Positions 1 through 12,011 of a stretch of 64,000 nucleotides of DNA are shown here, one piece after another (the first letter of the stretch is position 1; each line of letters begins with the position of its first letter). The stretch lies in contig JAESIW010000065.1 in NCBI GenBank assembly GCA_016802295.1, positions 992,001-1,056,000 of the forward strand, read 5' to 3'. The stretch comes from Brachionus rotundiformis. Lineage: Eukaryota; Rotifera; Eurotatoria; Ploima; Brachionidae. The position numbers and the translations under genes are program-made. The notes below the pieces were generated by a model, which saw nothing but the letters and a program-made list of their open reading frames with translations, made no database searches and was not told the DNA's origin.

Positions 1-1110
1 ATCAAAGTTTGGATTAACGTTTTTGACCAACGCTAAAACCATGACCGACTCAGAGAATTTTCTGAAATCAAGCTTCAATAAAAACACCAATGTTAAATTG
101 TCTCAAATTTTATATTCTAATTAATTGTGTTATCGTTTTATGTAAAAAGTGTCTATTTGATGAAACTTGAATAAAATTTAAAAGTCTTAAAAAATATTTG
201 CCAAATTTGATCATTTTAAAAACATCTTAGAATAAAAAAACAATTTAACTTAATCCTTGAGGTCGAAATTTTTTAATAATTCTTTCCTGTTCAGTGAATA
301 TTTTACACTTTCGCTAAACCAAAAAGAATCACCTTTTGATTTATGATTCAAGAATTATTCTTTGAAAAGAATACTGATATGTCTTGAGCTTGACCATATA
401 TTTTACCCATATTATTTTGTCATCAATATTTTTACCTGTACTATTTTAATTTCTTTTCATTCTAAGTGCATTTCCAAGCCATCGTAGTCCATAGCTCTAT
501 TATCTTGTGATAAATGACAGTTCAAGTTTAACTATCAAATTTCTTTCATTTAGTACCAATTTGAAAAAAAGGCTTATACACTAACAAATTTACTATCCGG
601 TCCTAACTTGGTGAAAAAAAAATGATATTTCCTAACTGAGAATAATCTTAGAATATATTTTTAAAAATTAAGAAAAAAGAATCAAGAATAATGAAAAAGC
701 AAATTGATTTAATAAATCAAAACTTAAATTATTCATTAAAAGTCGATCACAGAATTATATAATTACTTGAATACTTTTATAGGTTCAATTAATTAAGTCA
801 GTTTTAATCTGAAATTTGAATCTGTTCGATTTTTAAATACAAAAAAATAAAAAAACAGGATTTGCTAAATTGTAACAAATAATAAAAAAATTATAGATTA
901 CTTTTTCCATTTATTGAAAATTTAGAATTATTCTAGAAGATTTGTATTTTATTTATTTAAGTAAATAATTTTTAAGATTAATTGAGCGCATTGAGACAAA
1001 ATTTATGCATCTTAATGATAAATTTTTATAATTTAAAAGTTTATCTCTTAATGTATACTTTTTATTTTTAACTTTATTTAAATTTTATTCAAGTTTAAAT
1101 TAATCAAAAA
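1..1110. other. intergenic, AT-rich
   Basis: No coding region can be supported here. The only recognisable element is a short retrotransposon scrap at 451-490. The last part is presumably the promoter and 5' UTR of the downstream WD40 gene. Confidence 0.6.
451..490 (-). mobile_element. LINE reverse-transcriptase scrap
   Basis: Read on the minus strand this stretch encodes LRWLGNALRMKR, the conserved 'RWLGHVLRM' block near the C-terminus of many non-LTR retrotransposon polyproteins. It closely matches, at nucleotide level, a piece of the larger remnant at about 16290-16330. The sequence on either side shows no clear homology, so only a fragment survives. Confidence 0.6.
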
Positions 1111-3101
1111 ATGAATGATTTAGTTCAGGATCAAAAAAAATTTCGTAAATTGCGCAAAATATTACGTCAAATCGAACACTTAAATTTGTTACAAAGAGTT
1201 TTGAACCAAGAAGAAAAGGCCAAAATTTCAAAACGACCTTTGTTAAGAGAACAACTTAAACAACTTTTTGAAAAGTATCCTAATGGCGAACTTTTGGCTT
1301 ACGATAGCAGAGATAATACATTCGAGACCGAAGAAAGCCTGAATCTAAGTCAAACCGCATCTCCATTTAAAGAAAATGATATGCAACAACTTAGCGAAAG
1401 ATTTAATGAGGTTAAATTAGAGGAAAAAAATAGTGAAATTGAGCCAAATATTGTTCAAGAAACCCAACAGGTTTTAAATGAGCCAAATGAGGCAACTAAA
1501 GTAGCAATCATTGAACCATTAAATCAAAGTGAGGATCGAGTTTTAGATAAAAAAGAATCATTACCTAAAGATTCTTTGACCAAGGACCAAGTCAAATCTT
1601 TAAAAAAAACTCCAGTAGTAAAGGCAAAAAAATTAGATGTTACTTTTGACACAATTACAGTACCAGAAGCTCATCAAGATTTGGTTACATGTATTGATAT
1701 AGATGGCAAAAACGGACTAGTTGCAACGGGCAGTCGAGATACTTCCATAAATATCTGGAAATATAATGAAAAACAAAAAAGCTGTGAATCATTAAAAACT
1801 TTTGGTCAACATTCCTCAATTGTATCCCAAGTTAAATTTTTTAATTCAAATGATTACAAAATGATTCTGGAAAATCTAAAATTGAATAGTGAAGAAAATG
1901 AAGACCTGATCGATTCTTTGATTGAATTAAGTGACGATCTTCCTTTGGTCATAAGCTCGAGCTTAGATTGTTCTTTAAGACTATGGTCAGTCAGTTTATT
2001 GAAATGTATTAAAGAATTTTATTTGTATAATCCCATAAAAAGTTTTGATACAAAAAATTCATTTTTAATTGTTGGTCAAGGTATTTTTTAAATTAAATTA
2101 AAAAATTTATTTATTTATTCATATTTGAATTTTAAGATGCTGGCAAAATCCAGTTATGGAAAGATTGGAAACTTATAAAAACCATAAGAACTTTCAACGA
2201 CACGGATAATGTTGTAGACATTAAATTCATGGGAGAGAACCAAATTTATGCTCTGAGTCAAAATGGCTTTTTTAAAACGTTTAATTATAGTGATAAAGAC
2301 CTCGAAGAATTGAATAGTATTGATATTTTAGATAGAGGTTTACTTAAATTTAAGTATATTATATAAAAATAATTTTTAAAAATAGTAAGAGAAAACAATG
2401 GTGACATGGCTAGAAATTTTAGACAATTTGAAGCTTTGAATATGAATCATTTAATCTTTTTAAATGATAATCAATCTTTCATTATTGAATATGATTTGGA
2501 AAGCAGTAATATTTAAAAAATTATTTAAATAAAAAATCTTTATTTTCTTATGAATAGATAACTCAAGCCTCACACCAACTAATACAAATTCATACGCATT
2601 TTCTAGCTGTTTTTTTAAACATCCAAACTCGAATTTAGTTTTTATAAGTTCATTTGACATTGACAATGCTGAATCAAAAATAAATGGTATTTTCTCAAAT
2701 TAAAATACAATGTAATCAATATAATTAAAATTAATTAATAATTAGTATTTAAAAACTCAATTAAATTGGATTATGCGTATTCACTCGAAGATTTAGATCA
2801 AGACTTGAGCATTTCGGCCATGTCCAGTTGTGACGTACCATTTAAAGAAAGCTGTATGTGCGTTTCAATCGGCGCTGGAACAACGCTAAAAATATTCATC
2901 TTAAACAATTCAGATGATGTTCTCATGCCATTAAGACCTAATAAAGCTAAAATATTGAAAATGATGCGAAAATTTGAAATTAAAAATCATTCATTAATCG
3001 ACTCTAATGATGAAAGTGATAAAGAACAGTCTGATGATGAAAATGAAACACAAAATCAAATTAAAACTGAAGATAAAAAATCAACTTGCTCTATACAATA
3101 A
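1111..3101 (+). CDS. WD40-repeat protein, five exons
   Basis: Spliced model: 1111-2080, 2137-2337, 2386-2505, 2558-2686, 2746-3101, giving about 591 aa; phase is kept at each GT..AG junction. The N-terminus (about residues 8-55) is a basic helix (KKFRKLRKILRQIE) that I take as a coiled-coil or RNA/protein-binding segment; similar blocks occur in unrelated scaffold proteins. A low-complexity acidic linker follows to about residue 175. WD-type blades then include GSRDTSINIWKY and SSLDCSLRLWS, and continue across the later exons (AGKIQLWKDW). The C-terminal tail (about 555-591) is acidic. The start is the first ATG of the open frame. WD40 proteins are scaffolds; the partner and exact orthologue are not recognised. 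Confidence 0.85.
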
Positions 3102-3105
3102 AATT

Positions 3106-3915
3106 TTAGCCAAAAAAATTATTTATCTTTTTCGGTTTAGTTTTATTATTATCTTTTAATTTTAGTTTGGATAATTTTTTAGATGTTTTACGGCTATATG
3201 TAGTTTGATCAACTCTGAATTTTAAAATATTTTTTGTTTGCTCAGTATCATTTTTTAAATCTTTTTTTTTGTTCAAATTTAATAATAAATGATTCGATTT
3301 TAATTTTTTAAATTTATATTCTATTTTAAAACGACTAGATCTTTTACTTTTAAGCTGATTGTTTATAGATAATGAACTATTTTTTTTTTGGTCGAGCCAA
3401 ATTTTAGCCTGTCTATATTTCAAACTTCCGCCAACTGACTCTTTATTATTATCAATGCTTTTAAGAAGGTTTTGATTAAATCGTTCAATATTTTGTGAGA
3501 ATATAAATTTGGAATTTGATTTTTTCACTCTGAGATTCAAAAAAATTGACTTTAATTCAATTAAAATTAAAATAAAAAGCTTAATAATAGCAGCAATATT
3601 CTCAAATGGCTTATCAACTAATGTTTGATAAAAAAATTTAATTGGTAAAAATGGAAATCCGATAATACTTGAAAAATAAGATCTTTTTTTGTAAAAGGAA
3701 ACTATTGATTTTTGGCAAAGATCAATAGTGGAACAGTCCACATCAATTAATACTTTGTTATCATATCTTGAAACTTTACGAGATAATTTAGAAAAATTCT
3801 TTTTTGGTAAACTACGGATCCAATTGAGAACTGAAATGATAGCTTTAACACTTGTAGATATAATAAATGTTTTTACGATTAGTTCTTTTGACGGAAAATA
3901 GTCAAAATAATCCAT
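3106..3915 (-). CDS. hypothetical basic protein with hydrophobic segments
   Basis: An uninterrupted ATG-started frame of 269 aa that I cannot assign to a family. It has two hydrophobic stretches, about residues 13-32 and 107-127, followed by a long Lys/Ser/Asn-rich tail. It could be a membrane protein with a basic cytoplasmic tail. The stop lies only 4 bp from the stop of the converging WD40 gene, so the two 3' UTRs must overlap. Codon use is AT-rich like the neighbours. No cysteine framework or catalytic motif is evident. Real expression is probable from length and position but not shown. Confidence 0.5.
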   Translation of the reverse strand: MDYFDYFPSKELIVKTFIISTSVKAIISVLNWIRSLPKKNFSKLSRKVSRYDNKVLIDVDCSTIDLCQKSIVSFYKKRSYFSSIIGFPFLPIKFFYQTLVDKPFENIAAIIKLFILILIELKSIFLNLRVKKSNSKFIFSQNIERFNQNLLKSIDNNKESVGGSLKYRQAKIWLDQKKNSSLSINNQLKSKRSSRFKIEYKFKKLKSNHLLLNLNKKKDLKNDTEQTKNILKFRVDQTTYSRKTSKKLSKLKLKDNNKTKPKKINNFFG

Positions 3916-4133
3916 ATAATATTTTTATATGTTTCTTAAATAGATAAAAATCGTTTTTTAAATAATTATCCGCTACTTTTTTTTGTTTTCTTTATTCAGA
4001 TTTTCTAAAGATTATTTAAAAAAATTAAAAATTAAAAATTATTTTTAAACAATTTTGCTAAGCAACATTTTTAAATTAGATTTTTTACATTTGAATATAA
4101 ATCAATCATTTCTTTAAATTGTTTAAATTACAA

Positions 4134-5276
4134 ATGAAAGTACAAGTTAATATAAAATTTTTAATTAATTTATTTTTGTTTTTCATATTTACTTTATTTT
4201 TTTTAAATATACGATTAATTAATGAGCTTTACATTATTTATAGTAACCGAGATAATAAATCAACTCAATTAAATGCAATATTAAACGAAAAAAACTATAT
4301 TCGTTCTTGGATTATAAAACCTAGTTGTAGGTGCCTAAATAACTCTATTAAAATTAATGAGTATGTTAATTTTTACTCAATTTACTCTGTTAAATATCAA
4401 AAAAATGATTTATTGCATAAAATATTAAAGAATGAAATTAATTTTAGAACTTTATCATGTTCCGATTACCATAGTTTAAAGAATGGTCCACGTCAAAAAA
4501 TAATATCATATTCTCTTTATGGAAAAAATCGTAAATATTACCATAATTTTGATTCTTTAGCTGAACAGATAAAAAAATTTTATGGACTTGAATGGAAAAT
4601 TAGAATTTACCATGATAATTCAATAGATGAATCAATTATTTGTAAATATGAATGTAAATATCCAAATCAAATTCAGTTTTGTTCAATTAACGAAATTAAA
4701 TACTTTAATTTTGCATCATATAGCGGAATTTATTGGCGCTGGATACCACTAATGGACAATTTAGTTGATTATATACAAAGTCGAGATCTGGATTCTTGGA
4801 TCATTGAACGAGAGTATAAGGCGACTAGTGAATGGCTTAGTTCTAAATTTTCATTTCATGTCATAAGAGACCATCCATTTCATTTTTTTCCAATTTTGGC
4901 AGGACTTTGGTCATTTGCTATCAACCGAAATAGATCTTTGTCTTGGCAAATATTCAGCAAATTGATAAATAGCACTATAATTCGACCATATAACAATCAC
5001 ATCTATTTAGAAGATCAGTATTTTTTAGTTCATCATGTATGGCCTTTGGTACAGCATCAGTCTTTATTCCATGACAGCTACTTTTGTACAGAATTTGCCA
5101 ATAACGGGTTAGTTAAAGCTTTTCCTACTCAAAGACCAGACACAGGATGTTTTGTTTCATGTTCAAACTGTTGTCAAGATAAGCCAAATAAAGTCGATTT
5201 AAAACTTGGTTTGAAGTCAGTTGGTCGAATGTGTCCAGTTCAATGTAGATACGACAAAAATTGGGATTATTGTTAG
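4134..5276 (+). CDS. glycosyltransferase-like type II membrane protein
   Basis: Single-exon gene of 380 aa. The frame is open from 4119, but that codon is TTG; the first ATG is at 4134. A short basic N-terminus is followed by one membrane anchor (about residues 7-27), the type II topology of Golgi glycosyltransferases. The luminal part has the block SRDLDSWI (DXD-like, metal/nucleotide-sugar binding by analogy), a WRWIPL block just before it and an IRDHPFH block after. This matches a family of uncharacterised invertebrate proteins with a GT-A-like core that I know only by pattern. The C-terminus is Cys-rich (about ten Cys in the last 60 residues). Donor and acceptor sugars are unknown. Confidence 0.6.
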   Translation: MKVQVNIKFLINLFLFFIFTLFFLNIRLINELYIIYSNRDNKSTQLNAILNEKNYIRSWIIKPSCRCLNNSIKINEYVNFYSIYSVKYQKNDLLHKILKNEINFRTLSCSDYHSLKNGPRQKIISYSLYGKNRKYYHNFDSLAEQIKKFYGLEWKIRIYHDNSIDESIICKYECKYPNQIQFCSINEIKYFNFASYSGIYWRWIPLMDNLVDYIQSRDLDSWIIEREYKATSEWLSSKFSFHVIRDHPFHFFPILAGLWSFAINRNRSLSWQIFSKLINSTIIRPYNNHIYLEDQYFLVHHVWPLVQHQSLFHDSYFCTEFANNGLVKAFPTQRPDTGCFVSCSNCCQDKPNKVDLKLGLKSVGRMCPVQCRYDKNWDYC

Positions 5277-5542
5277 ACAAATTATAAGATATTCAATCTT
5301 AAAAATATGTTTGAAAAGCGTCAGTTTTAATATATTTTAGATAGTAGAGATTCTATTACAAGATAAGATAAAATGTGTTTTTAGTAAAAAACTGATATGA
5401 ATTTTTTTCTAGTTTTATTTTGATAAATTTTAATTATTTATAAATAAAAAAAAAATTAACAATAAAATTTTTTATTGAAAAATATTATTTACATTAGATA
5501 AAAAATTAAAATACATAATGGAAATAGTTTGAATTTATTATT

Positions 5543-7182
5543 CTAAACTAAGGCACCTTGACCAGATTTCTGGTTTTTTCTTGATTTTAAATTTTTAAAA
5601 AATCCTCCCTTTGTGGGCTCATTTGTTTGTTTGATGGGAAAACTTGGAGTAAGTTCATTCGCATCATCGTCATTGTTGTTATCATAATTTCCCTCAGCTG
5701 GACCATTGTTTTCATTATCATCAGTATCGTTTCTAGAATCATATGTAATCATTTCTCTATTTCGATTAAATGTTTCCCACAAATATTTAATCAATTCACT
5801 GACAACCAAACCATTTACATTGGCAGCGAGTATTTTCATGACCAGCACCACATCGGGCTTGAGGTAGCTTGTTGCAAAGTCATTTAACATCATCCTTTGC
5901 TCATGATTCTCCAATTTGTTATAAATTTGAACATGTTTTTTAACATAAAGATACCTCTGAGTTTGAAAACAATTCTTGATCAAAAAGCCAACCAAATCAA
6001 TAAAAGTCAAAGCAGTCAAAACCACAAACCAAAACCAGAGTATGATGTAAATCTTTTCTACAAATATATTGATTGATAGCACACACTGAACTGTGTACAA
6101 ATGATCCGAGCCAAGCTCGCGAATTTTGAAATCGCAATGAGTTACTTTGGGAAAGTAGTGGTTGCTAATCATGTCCATGCCTTTGGCCATTCGCTGGAGT
6201 ATTTCGAAGCCCAACAAATGGTAATTGCTAATACCCAAAAGTCTAGTCATCAGGAACAGTTGTCCAAAAACGTTTACCAGATACATTAACTTGACAAAAA
6301 CATACAAAATAATTAAATAGTTGCCAAAGCGTTTGCCAGTCCAAAAAAATAAAAAGCTCATGCATCGTCTAAATTTGTATTCTAATTTTTTTTTACTAGC
6401 TTTATAACTGTTTTTCGAATGAATGAAATTATTTATATTGCCCGAAAGAAATTCCATTAGGTTATCACGTTCGGCATATTTGTCTACCTCTTCGAATTTA
6501 ATGGCCGCATCGACATAGTTCAAAATTTCAATACCGCATTTATCGTTCAAAGAACGCCACACAATACGTGGAATAATAAACAAAACAGCCTGAAGTAAAA
6601 TTATCAAATGAACCCATTGATAGTATTTAAGCATTTTTTGGTGACGGTCATTGATACTGTCGGGGATGTCATGATTTTCGTCTACATAGTATGTATTTTG
6701 TAGCCAACACAGCCGATTTGTGTATGTTTCAAAAGCGCCTGTAAACTGAGCTGGGACCCTTGAGGATTTAATTAGTTTTTTAAATTTGAATTTTTTATCA
6801 GAAGCTCTAGCTAAATTTTTGCAAAAATTTTGTTTATAAATTTATTTAAATATTTGCTTAATAAATAATAACAAAAAAAAATTAACTATCTTTTGTAATA
6901 AAATAATATGGATAACTAGATTTTATTTTAATGACTAGACAAATATTTTTCTCTATTGGAAAAACTGGTTCCTTTGGTCTCTGATTAAAAAAAACAAACA
7001 AAAATATCTTACCAACAGTTGATTGGTTCACCTGCGTACTGGTTTGTGGTTACCACTGCACAAAAAAGAACTAAAATTGCCACGGTGTATCGATGATGGA
7101 GTCTGTCAATCAAAAAGTCATCGTCTCTAAGAGATCGTCTACGCGAAACAGATAAATTTCGAATTGTATCAATTAAATCCAT
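5543..7182 (-). CDS. innexin gap-junction protein
   Basis: Two exons: 7013-7182 (first) and 5543-6758, 461 aa. The junction restores INCWVPAQFTGAFE, the start of extracellular loop 1, which contains the diagnostic Cys pair. YYQWVHLIILLQ and IPRIVWRSLN form the second membrane segment and its border. The second loop holds the other Cys pair (HCDFKI...TVQC). Four membrane segments are visible at about residues 30-48, 103-122, 205-235 and 290-310. The tail is acidic then basic. Innexins form intercellular channels or pannexin-like hemichannels at the plasma membrane. No introns interrupt the large second exon. The start is the first ATG and the N-terminus (MDLIDTI) fits the family. Confidence 0.93.
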
Positions 7183-8941
7183 CTTAGGATCTAAACACCA
7201 GTCTTGTTAATGATGATGAATTTAAATGGATAAAGTTTGAATGAATCAATTAATTATCATAAAAAACATTATATTCCTAAACAATAAAAAAGCACGTAAA
7301 ATTAATCTTTGATATTTTGGGAGAAAAAAATAAAAATGAGCTTATATATTCAAATGCTCAAGGATTAGTAGATTTATTTCGAAGATAAAATTGATATCAT
7401 TAACAAATTGTAGGTAAATATTTTTTCTAAAAAGCTTCTATATCTATTGTTGCTATATCTAGCCTAGGAGCATGGTATCAAGATTTTACTAAAACAAGGC
7501 TATCTATTTTATGTGTTCAAGTTGTAAAAATTAATTTTTCCAAAAGACTTGATTCATTAAAAAGTTATCTGATCTTTTTTATTACAAATGATTAAAATTG
7601 AAATTTAAATCTGTGTAGAAATTTTAAAATGCTCATTAAAAAATAATTGAAACTCCAATCAAACAAAAATTCTGCCAAAATAAAGGAATACTTAGAGTAT
7701 AGCTTCATTGAGCTTCTAATTCTTGAAAATTTAATCAAATTTTACTATAAAGTGGTTCAAACTATTGAAATATTCTTAAAAGCTTGGCAAACAGTTTTCT
7801 AATAATTCATGATAGGATTGCTTAAGTGAGTAATAAAAGCAAAAATTTAATAAAACAAGAAAGATTTGTGAATAAAAAAAGAAAAAAAAAGACTTAGCAC
7901 ATAAATGAAATTGTAAATTCTTAAAGTGCCTAGTACCTAGGATTACAAAATTTAAACTTTTATCAAAAAACAAAAATTTCTCCTATAAACAATTTGAATT
8001 TTGTTTGTTATACAGAATTAAATGATGCAAAATTTACAATCAAATACTAAGATTTTTTACTGTTTGAATCCAAAAAATTTCAAATTTAAATTAAGTTTGA
8101 ATGAAAGCGTAAAGCTTAAATTTACCTTTATAAAATTTTTTTTCTATAAAACCTTATTAATTCTAATTGAATGCAATTTCGAGCTATTTTAAAAATAGCT
8201 ACAACTGTTAAACGAGATTTATACTACGAAAGCTGAAACCGCTCTCTCTTTCTCTGCTCTCTCTGAATTTTTTGCTCGTTTACCAACTATCTTTGAAAAA
8301 AATAACTTGACTTTCTTAAATTGTATAAAAAATTATGTTATTAAAATTAAAAAAACACATCATTATCTAAATGTGTCAGTTAATAATTGCTCGTAGAAAA
8401 AAGATAAGAATACTTTGACAAAAAATTCATTTTCAAGTAAAAAATATTTAAAATGAAATTTAATTTTTCGAATACCTTACAAAAATTATATTATGTAATT
8501 GATCATTTTTTTATTTTTTTGTTCATTATTTGCATCAACAAACACTTGACTCGCACTATCATTCCAACTCTACTACAACATATAGCCTAGTACACTAGCT
8601 ATTTCCTACCACTATCATAAAAAACTTACAAATATAAAAAAAATTTATTCATTAAATTTAGGTATCTTAATTTATGACCATAATTTATGAAACAAACAAG
8701 ACATAGTCTAGAGGAACGATATTTTTTGCATATTTTGATTTTTCTTAATTTTTTAGATTGATCTAGTGCTATACATGGTTGTAATGACACCAAATCTTAA
8801 CCCAAGCACTTATTGCTTGCTTACCAAAGATAAATATAGTAATATGATTAGGTTGGTTTTTATTTGTTGATCAAATTTAGGTTATGAATATACAAATTTA
8901 CCAAATAATATATACAATTAAATTCTATTTGAAAAGTTTTA
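7183..8941. other. intergenic
   Basis: No supported gene. It contains a CT-rich block at 8241-8265 and otherwise AT-rich DNA. It presumably holds the promoter of the innexin gene (minus strand, starting at 7182) and the 3' UTR of UBIAD1. Confidence 0.55.
8241..8265. repeat. CT/GA dinucleotide-rich block
   Basis: A run of interrupted (CT)n, that is (GA)n on the minus strand, stands out in AT-rich surroundings about 1.1 kb upstream of the innexin start codon. GAGA-type tracts are frequent in metazoan promoters, but no function is shown here. Confidence 0.4.
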
Positions 8942-9856
8942 TTAAAATTTAAATGAAAAAAAACACGATACAACATAAAAAATTCCAAAAATCAAATTCA
9001 ATTTCGCTGTTTTGATCGGCAATTGTTCCATTTTGCGATATCGAAAGTCTTTCTCTAGCTCAAAACCCATTTTAATAGTTAACAAAGGTAATAAAAATGA
9101 ATGGGTCTTTGTTTTTAATGCCATTATGAGAAGTATAAAATATGGTACAAATATGAGTAAGACATATAGTAAATACGAGGCCGTAAAGCCGAGAAATATC
9201 GCTATAGTAAAAATTCCTGATTTTTTATCACTTTCCAAATCCCGGCTGTTGTTGCTATGAAGAATGGCCTCTGTGTTGAGGGCGAGTGGTAATGCGTATA
9301 GTAAAGGCTTGAAATAAAGATTAAATGTCGAGTGGTTCTCCATTGATGTACCAACTTGGGATATGTAGCAGTAAAGCACTGTCAAAGGTCCAAATGTAAT
9401 TATGATGATCAAATCGCCCAGTGCCATGTATTTGAAACCGATCCCGCCCGTGTACAAAAAAGAGAGTGACATGCCGCCAAAAAAGATAAATGCTAGCACT
9501 TCTTCCTTAGCTGACGAGATAAATAACAGGGCAAAAAATGATAAAGAGCCAAAAAAATAAAGAAAAACACCCAAATTTGTGATTTCTTCTGGTCGAAGGA
9601 GCTTGTCGACAAGAATCCGGTCTGAGTTTGTGGTGTCGTTATCTATTCCGTATTTATAATCATAATAAGTGTTGACCAAATTACCAGCTGCGTGAACACA
9701 AAGAGCTGAACTCAATGTTAAAATGAGAATAGCGAGACTAAATTGGTTTGAACTATTGAATGCCAAAGCGTTGCCTAAGAGCACTGGTGTTAGACTTGCA
9801 CTAAAAGACCATGGTCGTAATGCAATTAAATATGATCTTATTTTGTTTGTATTCAT
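8942..9856 (-). CDS. UBIAD1: UbiA prenyltransferase domain protein (UBIAD1-like)
   Basis: Intronless 304 aa polytopic membrane protein. It carries the first Asp motif of the UbiA superfamily, N62-xxx-D66-xxx-G70-x-D72 (NTYYDYKYGIDND), and the second, NNSRDLESDKKSG at about 202-214, which matches the UBIAD1/MenA version. Both bind Mg-prenyl diphosphate. The N-terminal block LRPWSFSASLTPVLLG is also typical. UBIAD1 transfers geranylgeranyl to menadione to form menaquinone-4 in ER/Golgi membranes and is implicated in CoQ synthesis. Length is slightly below vertebrate UBIAD1 (about 338 aa) because the N-terminal extension is missing. The start is an ATG directly before the conserved region. Confidence 0.9.
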   Translation of the reverse strand: MNTNKIRSYLIALRPWSFSASLTPVLLGNALAFNSSNQFSLAILILTLSSALCVHAAGNLVNTYYDYKYGIDNDTTNSDRILVDKLLRPEEITNLGVFLYFFGSLSFFALLFISSAKEEVLAFIFFGGMSLSFLYTGGIGFKYMALGDLIIIITFGPLTVLYCYISQVGTSMENHSTFNLYFKPLLYALPLALNTEAILHSNNSRDLESDKKSGIFTIAIFLGFTASYLLYVLLIFVPYFILLIMALKTKTHSFLLPLLTIKMGFELEKDFRYRKMEQLPIKTAKLNLIFGIFYVVSCFFSFKF

Positions 9857-11597
9857 ATTGAACTGTTATTTGGTGAAAATTTTTATTCTTTTTGTGATTA
9901 AATAATCATCTCTGGTATAAATTAAGATAATTTTTTTAGATTTTTTGCCCGTTAATTTTAGTATGGGAAATTTTTGAGTATAGAGTTAAGAAATGAATAT
10001 ATTTGAATTTTTATAAAATAGCTTGTGTAAATTATGCTAAATTATTGTATTTTTATTTCTGAAAATCAAAAATAAAGACTAATATGTCGGAGCTATTTTG
10101 TTAAATAGAACTATTGATTTAAATTCTGTTTAATAAAATAAGTTAGACAAGATAAATTTTAAAAAAGTTTTTTTAGCACCAATCATTTATTTTTTATCAA
10201 ATAATTTAAAGATAATAAAAGTTTTAGATTTTACAAAAATAAAAAAAAAAGATATTTTGCAGCTCAAATAATTTTGTTTGTAAAAATTCTTTTAATTCTA
10301 TGATTATATAGCCCACTCTATTACTATGATTATCAAAAGTGTTATTTTATTTTAGATAAATCAAAAAAATATTTTTTAATCTAACTGGTCGAAAAACATA
10401 CAAGTTTTAAAAACTTATTGTTGATAAATTTTTCATATTCATTTCATAAAAAATAAAAGTTTCTTAAAAAATCATCTTGTTTATTTACTATTTAAATTAA
10501 ACTAGACAAATTTTTGAGACAATGAACAAGTTAGGTTTTTGTCAAACGAATCTAAAATTGAAATATTTAAAATCAAGTTTTATTAATTAGATATACAAAA
10601 TTTTGAAATACTCGAATCCCTAAGGGATTTCAATGTCGCAGAAAGTTAACTAAAAGAGTTTCGACTAATTTTAAATTGCTTACATTTTATTTAGTAAAAA
10701 CAAATATAAACATAAGAATAACAAAATTATACTATCCGTAAAAATATGCTTAAATAGTGTTTTTTATTAATTATTATTAATGATGTTTACTCTATTATTT
10801 TGATTATTTATTCATGTGAATAAAAAATAAAATCAGTAAAATAAATTGAAAATAATCTTCATCCAAAATTTAAGTTTTAATTATAATTGATGCTAAACGA
10901 AATATTAAAATTCTTGAAAATTTCATGATACAAAAAAATACTATCCATAAAATCGTATTAAATAAATAATGAGTGACTAGTGCTTGTTCATCCTAAACTG
11001 TTTGAATATGTTCTTATGTAATATCTAAAAAACCATTTTAAAAATAAGTTTATATAAACTTAACTCTCTTTTAGGTGAAATTATAAGTATAATAATTTAT
11101 TAAGTGTCATTTAAGTTACTTTTAATGTCGTAATATATTAATAAGTATATAACCATATTTTACTTTTTTGCATGGATTTTTATCAAAATTCTTATCAGAA
11201 AAACCAAAATTTAGTGTCAATTTTTTACAATTTATTTTAATTTTGATATCTATGATTCAAAAAATAATAAAAAATAAAGTAAAAAATATCACTGACTAAT
11301 TTTTGAAAATAAATGAATTGTTAATCATATTTATAAAAACTTTACATTTTTAATATATAAAATTTTTATATTAATTAAATAAATGATATGTTAATCAATC
11401 TACAATAACAATTGAAAAAATCATGCTTTATGTTTCAATATTCGGCTTGATATTTTATTAAAAAGCTTTGAGAAGAATCTAAATTTTTTTGTAATATTTC
11501 AAACAATTTGGTAAATAATCAAAACTCTGATCAAGATTTGATAAAAAATTGCAAAATTTATCTATTTAAATATCATTTAGATGTTATATAATTACAA
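9857..11597. other. intergenic
   Basis: AT-rich DNA with no coding signal I can support and no recognisable transposon. It separates UBIAD1 from the tRNA gene. Confidence 0.55.
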
Positions 11598-11706
11598 GAC
11601 AGTATGGCCGAGTGGTCTAAGGCGCCAGACTCAAGTTTGAAACATAACTTACAATGTGTGTTCTGGTCAGTGTATACTGGCGTGGGTTCAAATCCCACTG
11701 CTGTCA
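11598..11706 (+). tRNA. tRNA-Leu(CAA) with intron
   Basis: A full cloverleaf can be drawn. The acceptor stem GACAGTA pairs with TGCTGTC (one T-G wobble) and the discriminator is A at 11706. The D-arm contains the A-box (TGGCCGAGTGG) and the T-arm the B-box (GGTTCAAATCC). The anticodon stem is CCAGA/TCTGG with loop CTCAAGT, so the anticodon is CAA at 11632-11634. A 25-nt intron (11636-11660) lies one base 3' of the anticodon, the canonical place. A long variable arm is present, as expected for a class II tRNA-Leu. CAA-type tRNA-Leu genes carry introns in many animals. Confidence 0.96.
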
Positions 11707-11708
11707 AA

Positions 11709-11713
11709 TTTTT
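11709..11713 (+). terminator. RNA polymerase III terminator
   Basis: A run of five T residues begins two bases after the last tRNA nucleotide, the usual Pol III stop signal. Confidence 0.75.
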
Positions 11714-12011
11714 GTTTACTAATTTTTCTATTATATTACTTTAAATAAGTAAAGTTTGATTTATTTTCTAATCAATCAATTTCTAAATAAGAGAATAATT
11801 TAAATCCTATCAAAATTATATTCAAATTCAATAAATATTTAAATTTTACAGTATTTTTTTAGACTAAAAAAATTTAATTCAAAAATTAAATATCAAAGAA
11901 TTTTAAAAATAAATTAAAAATTTTATTTAAAAATTAAAATTGTAACATTTAAACAATTAATAAGCTTGAATAGCTAAATTTTAGCCAATTTTCAACATTG
12001 ATATTTACAAA

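Noticed and set aside
7776..7973. 65-residue minus-strand frame
   Set aside because: Low-complexity AT-rich frame without supporting context.
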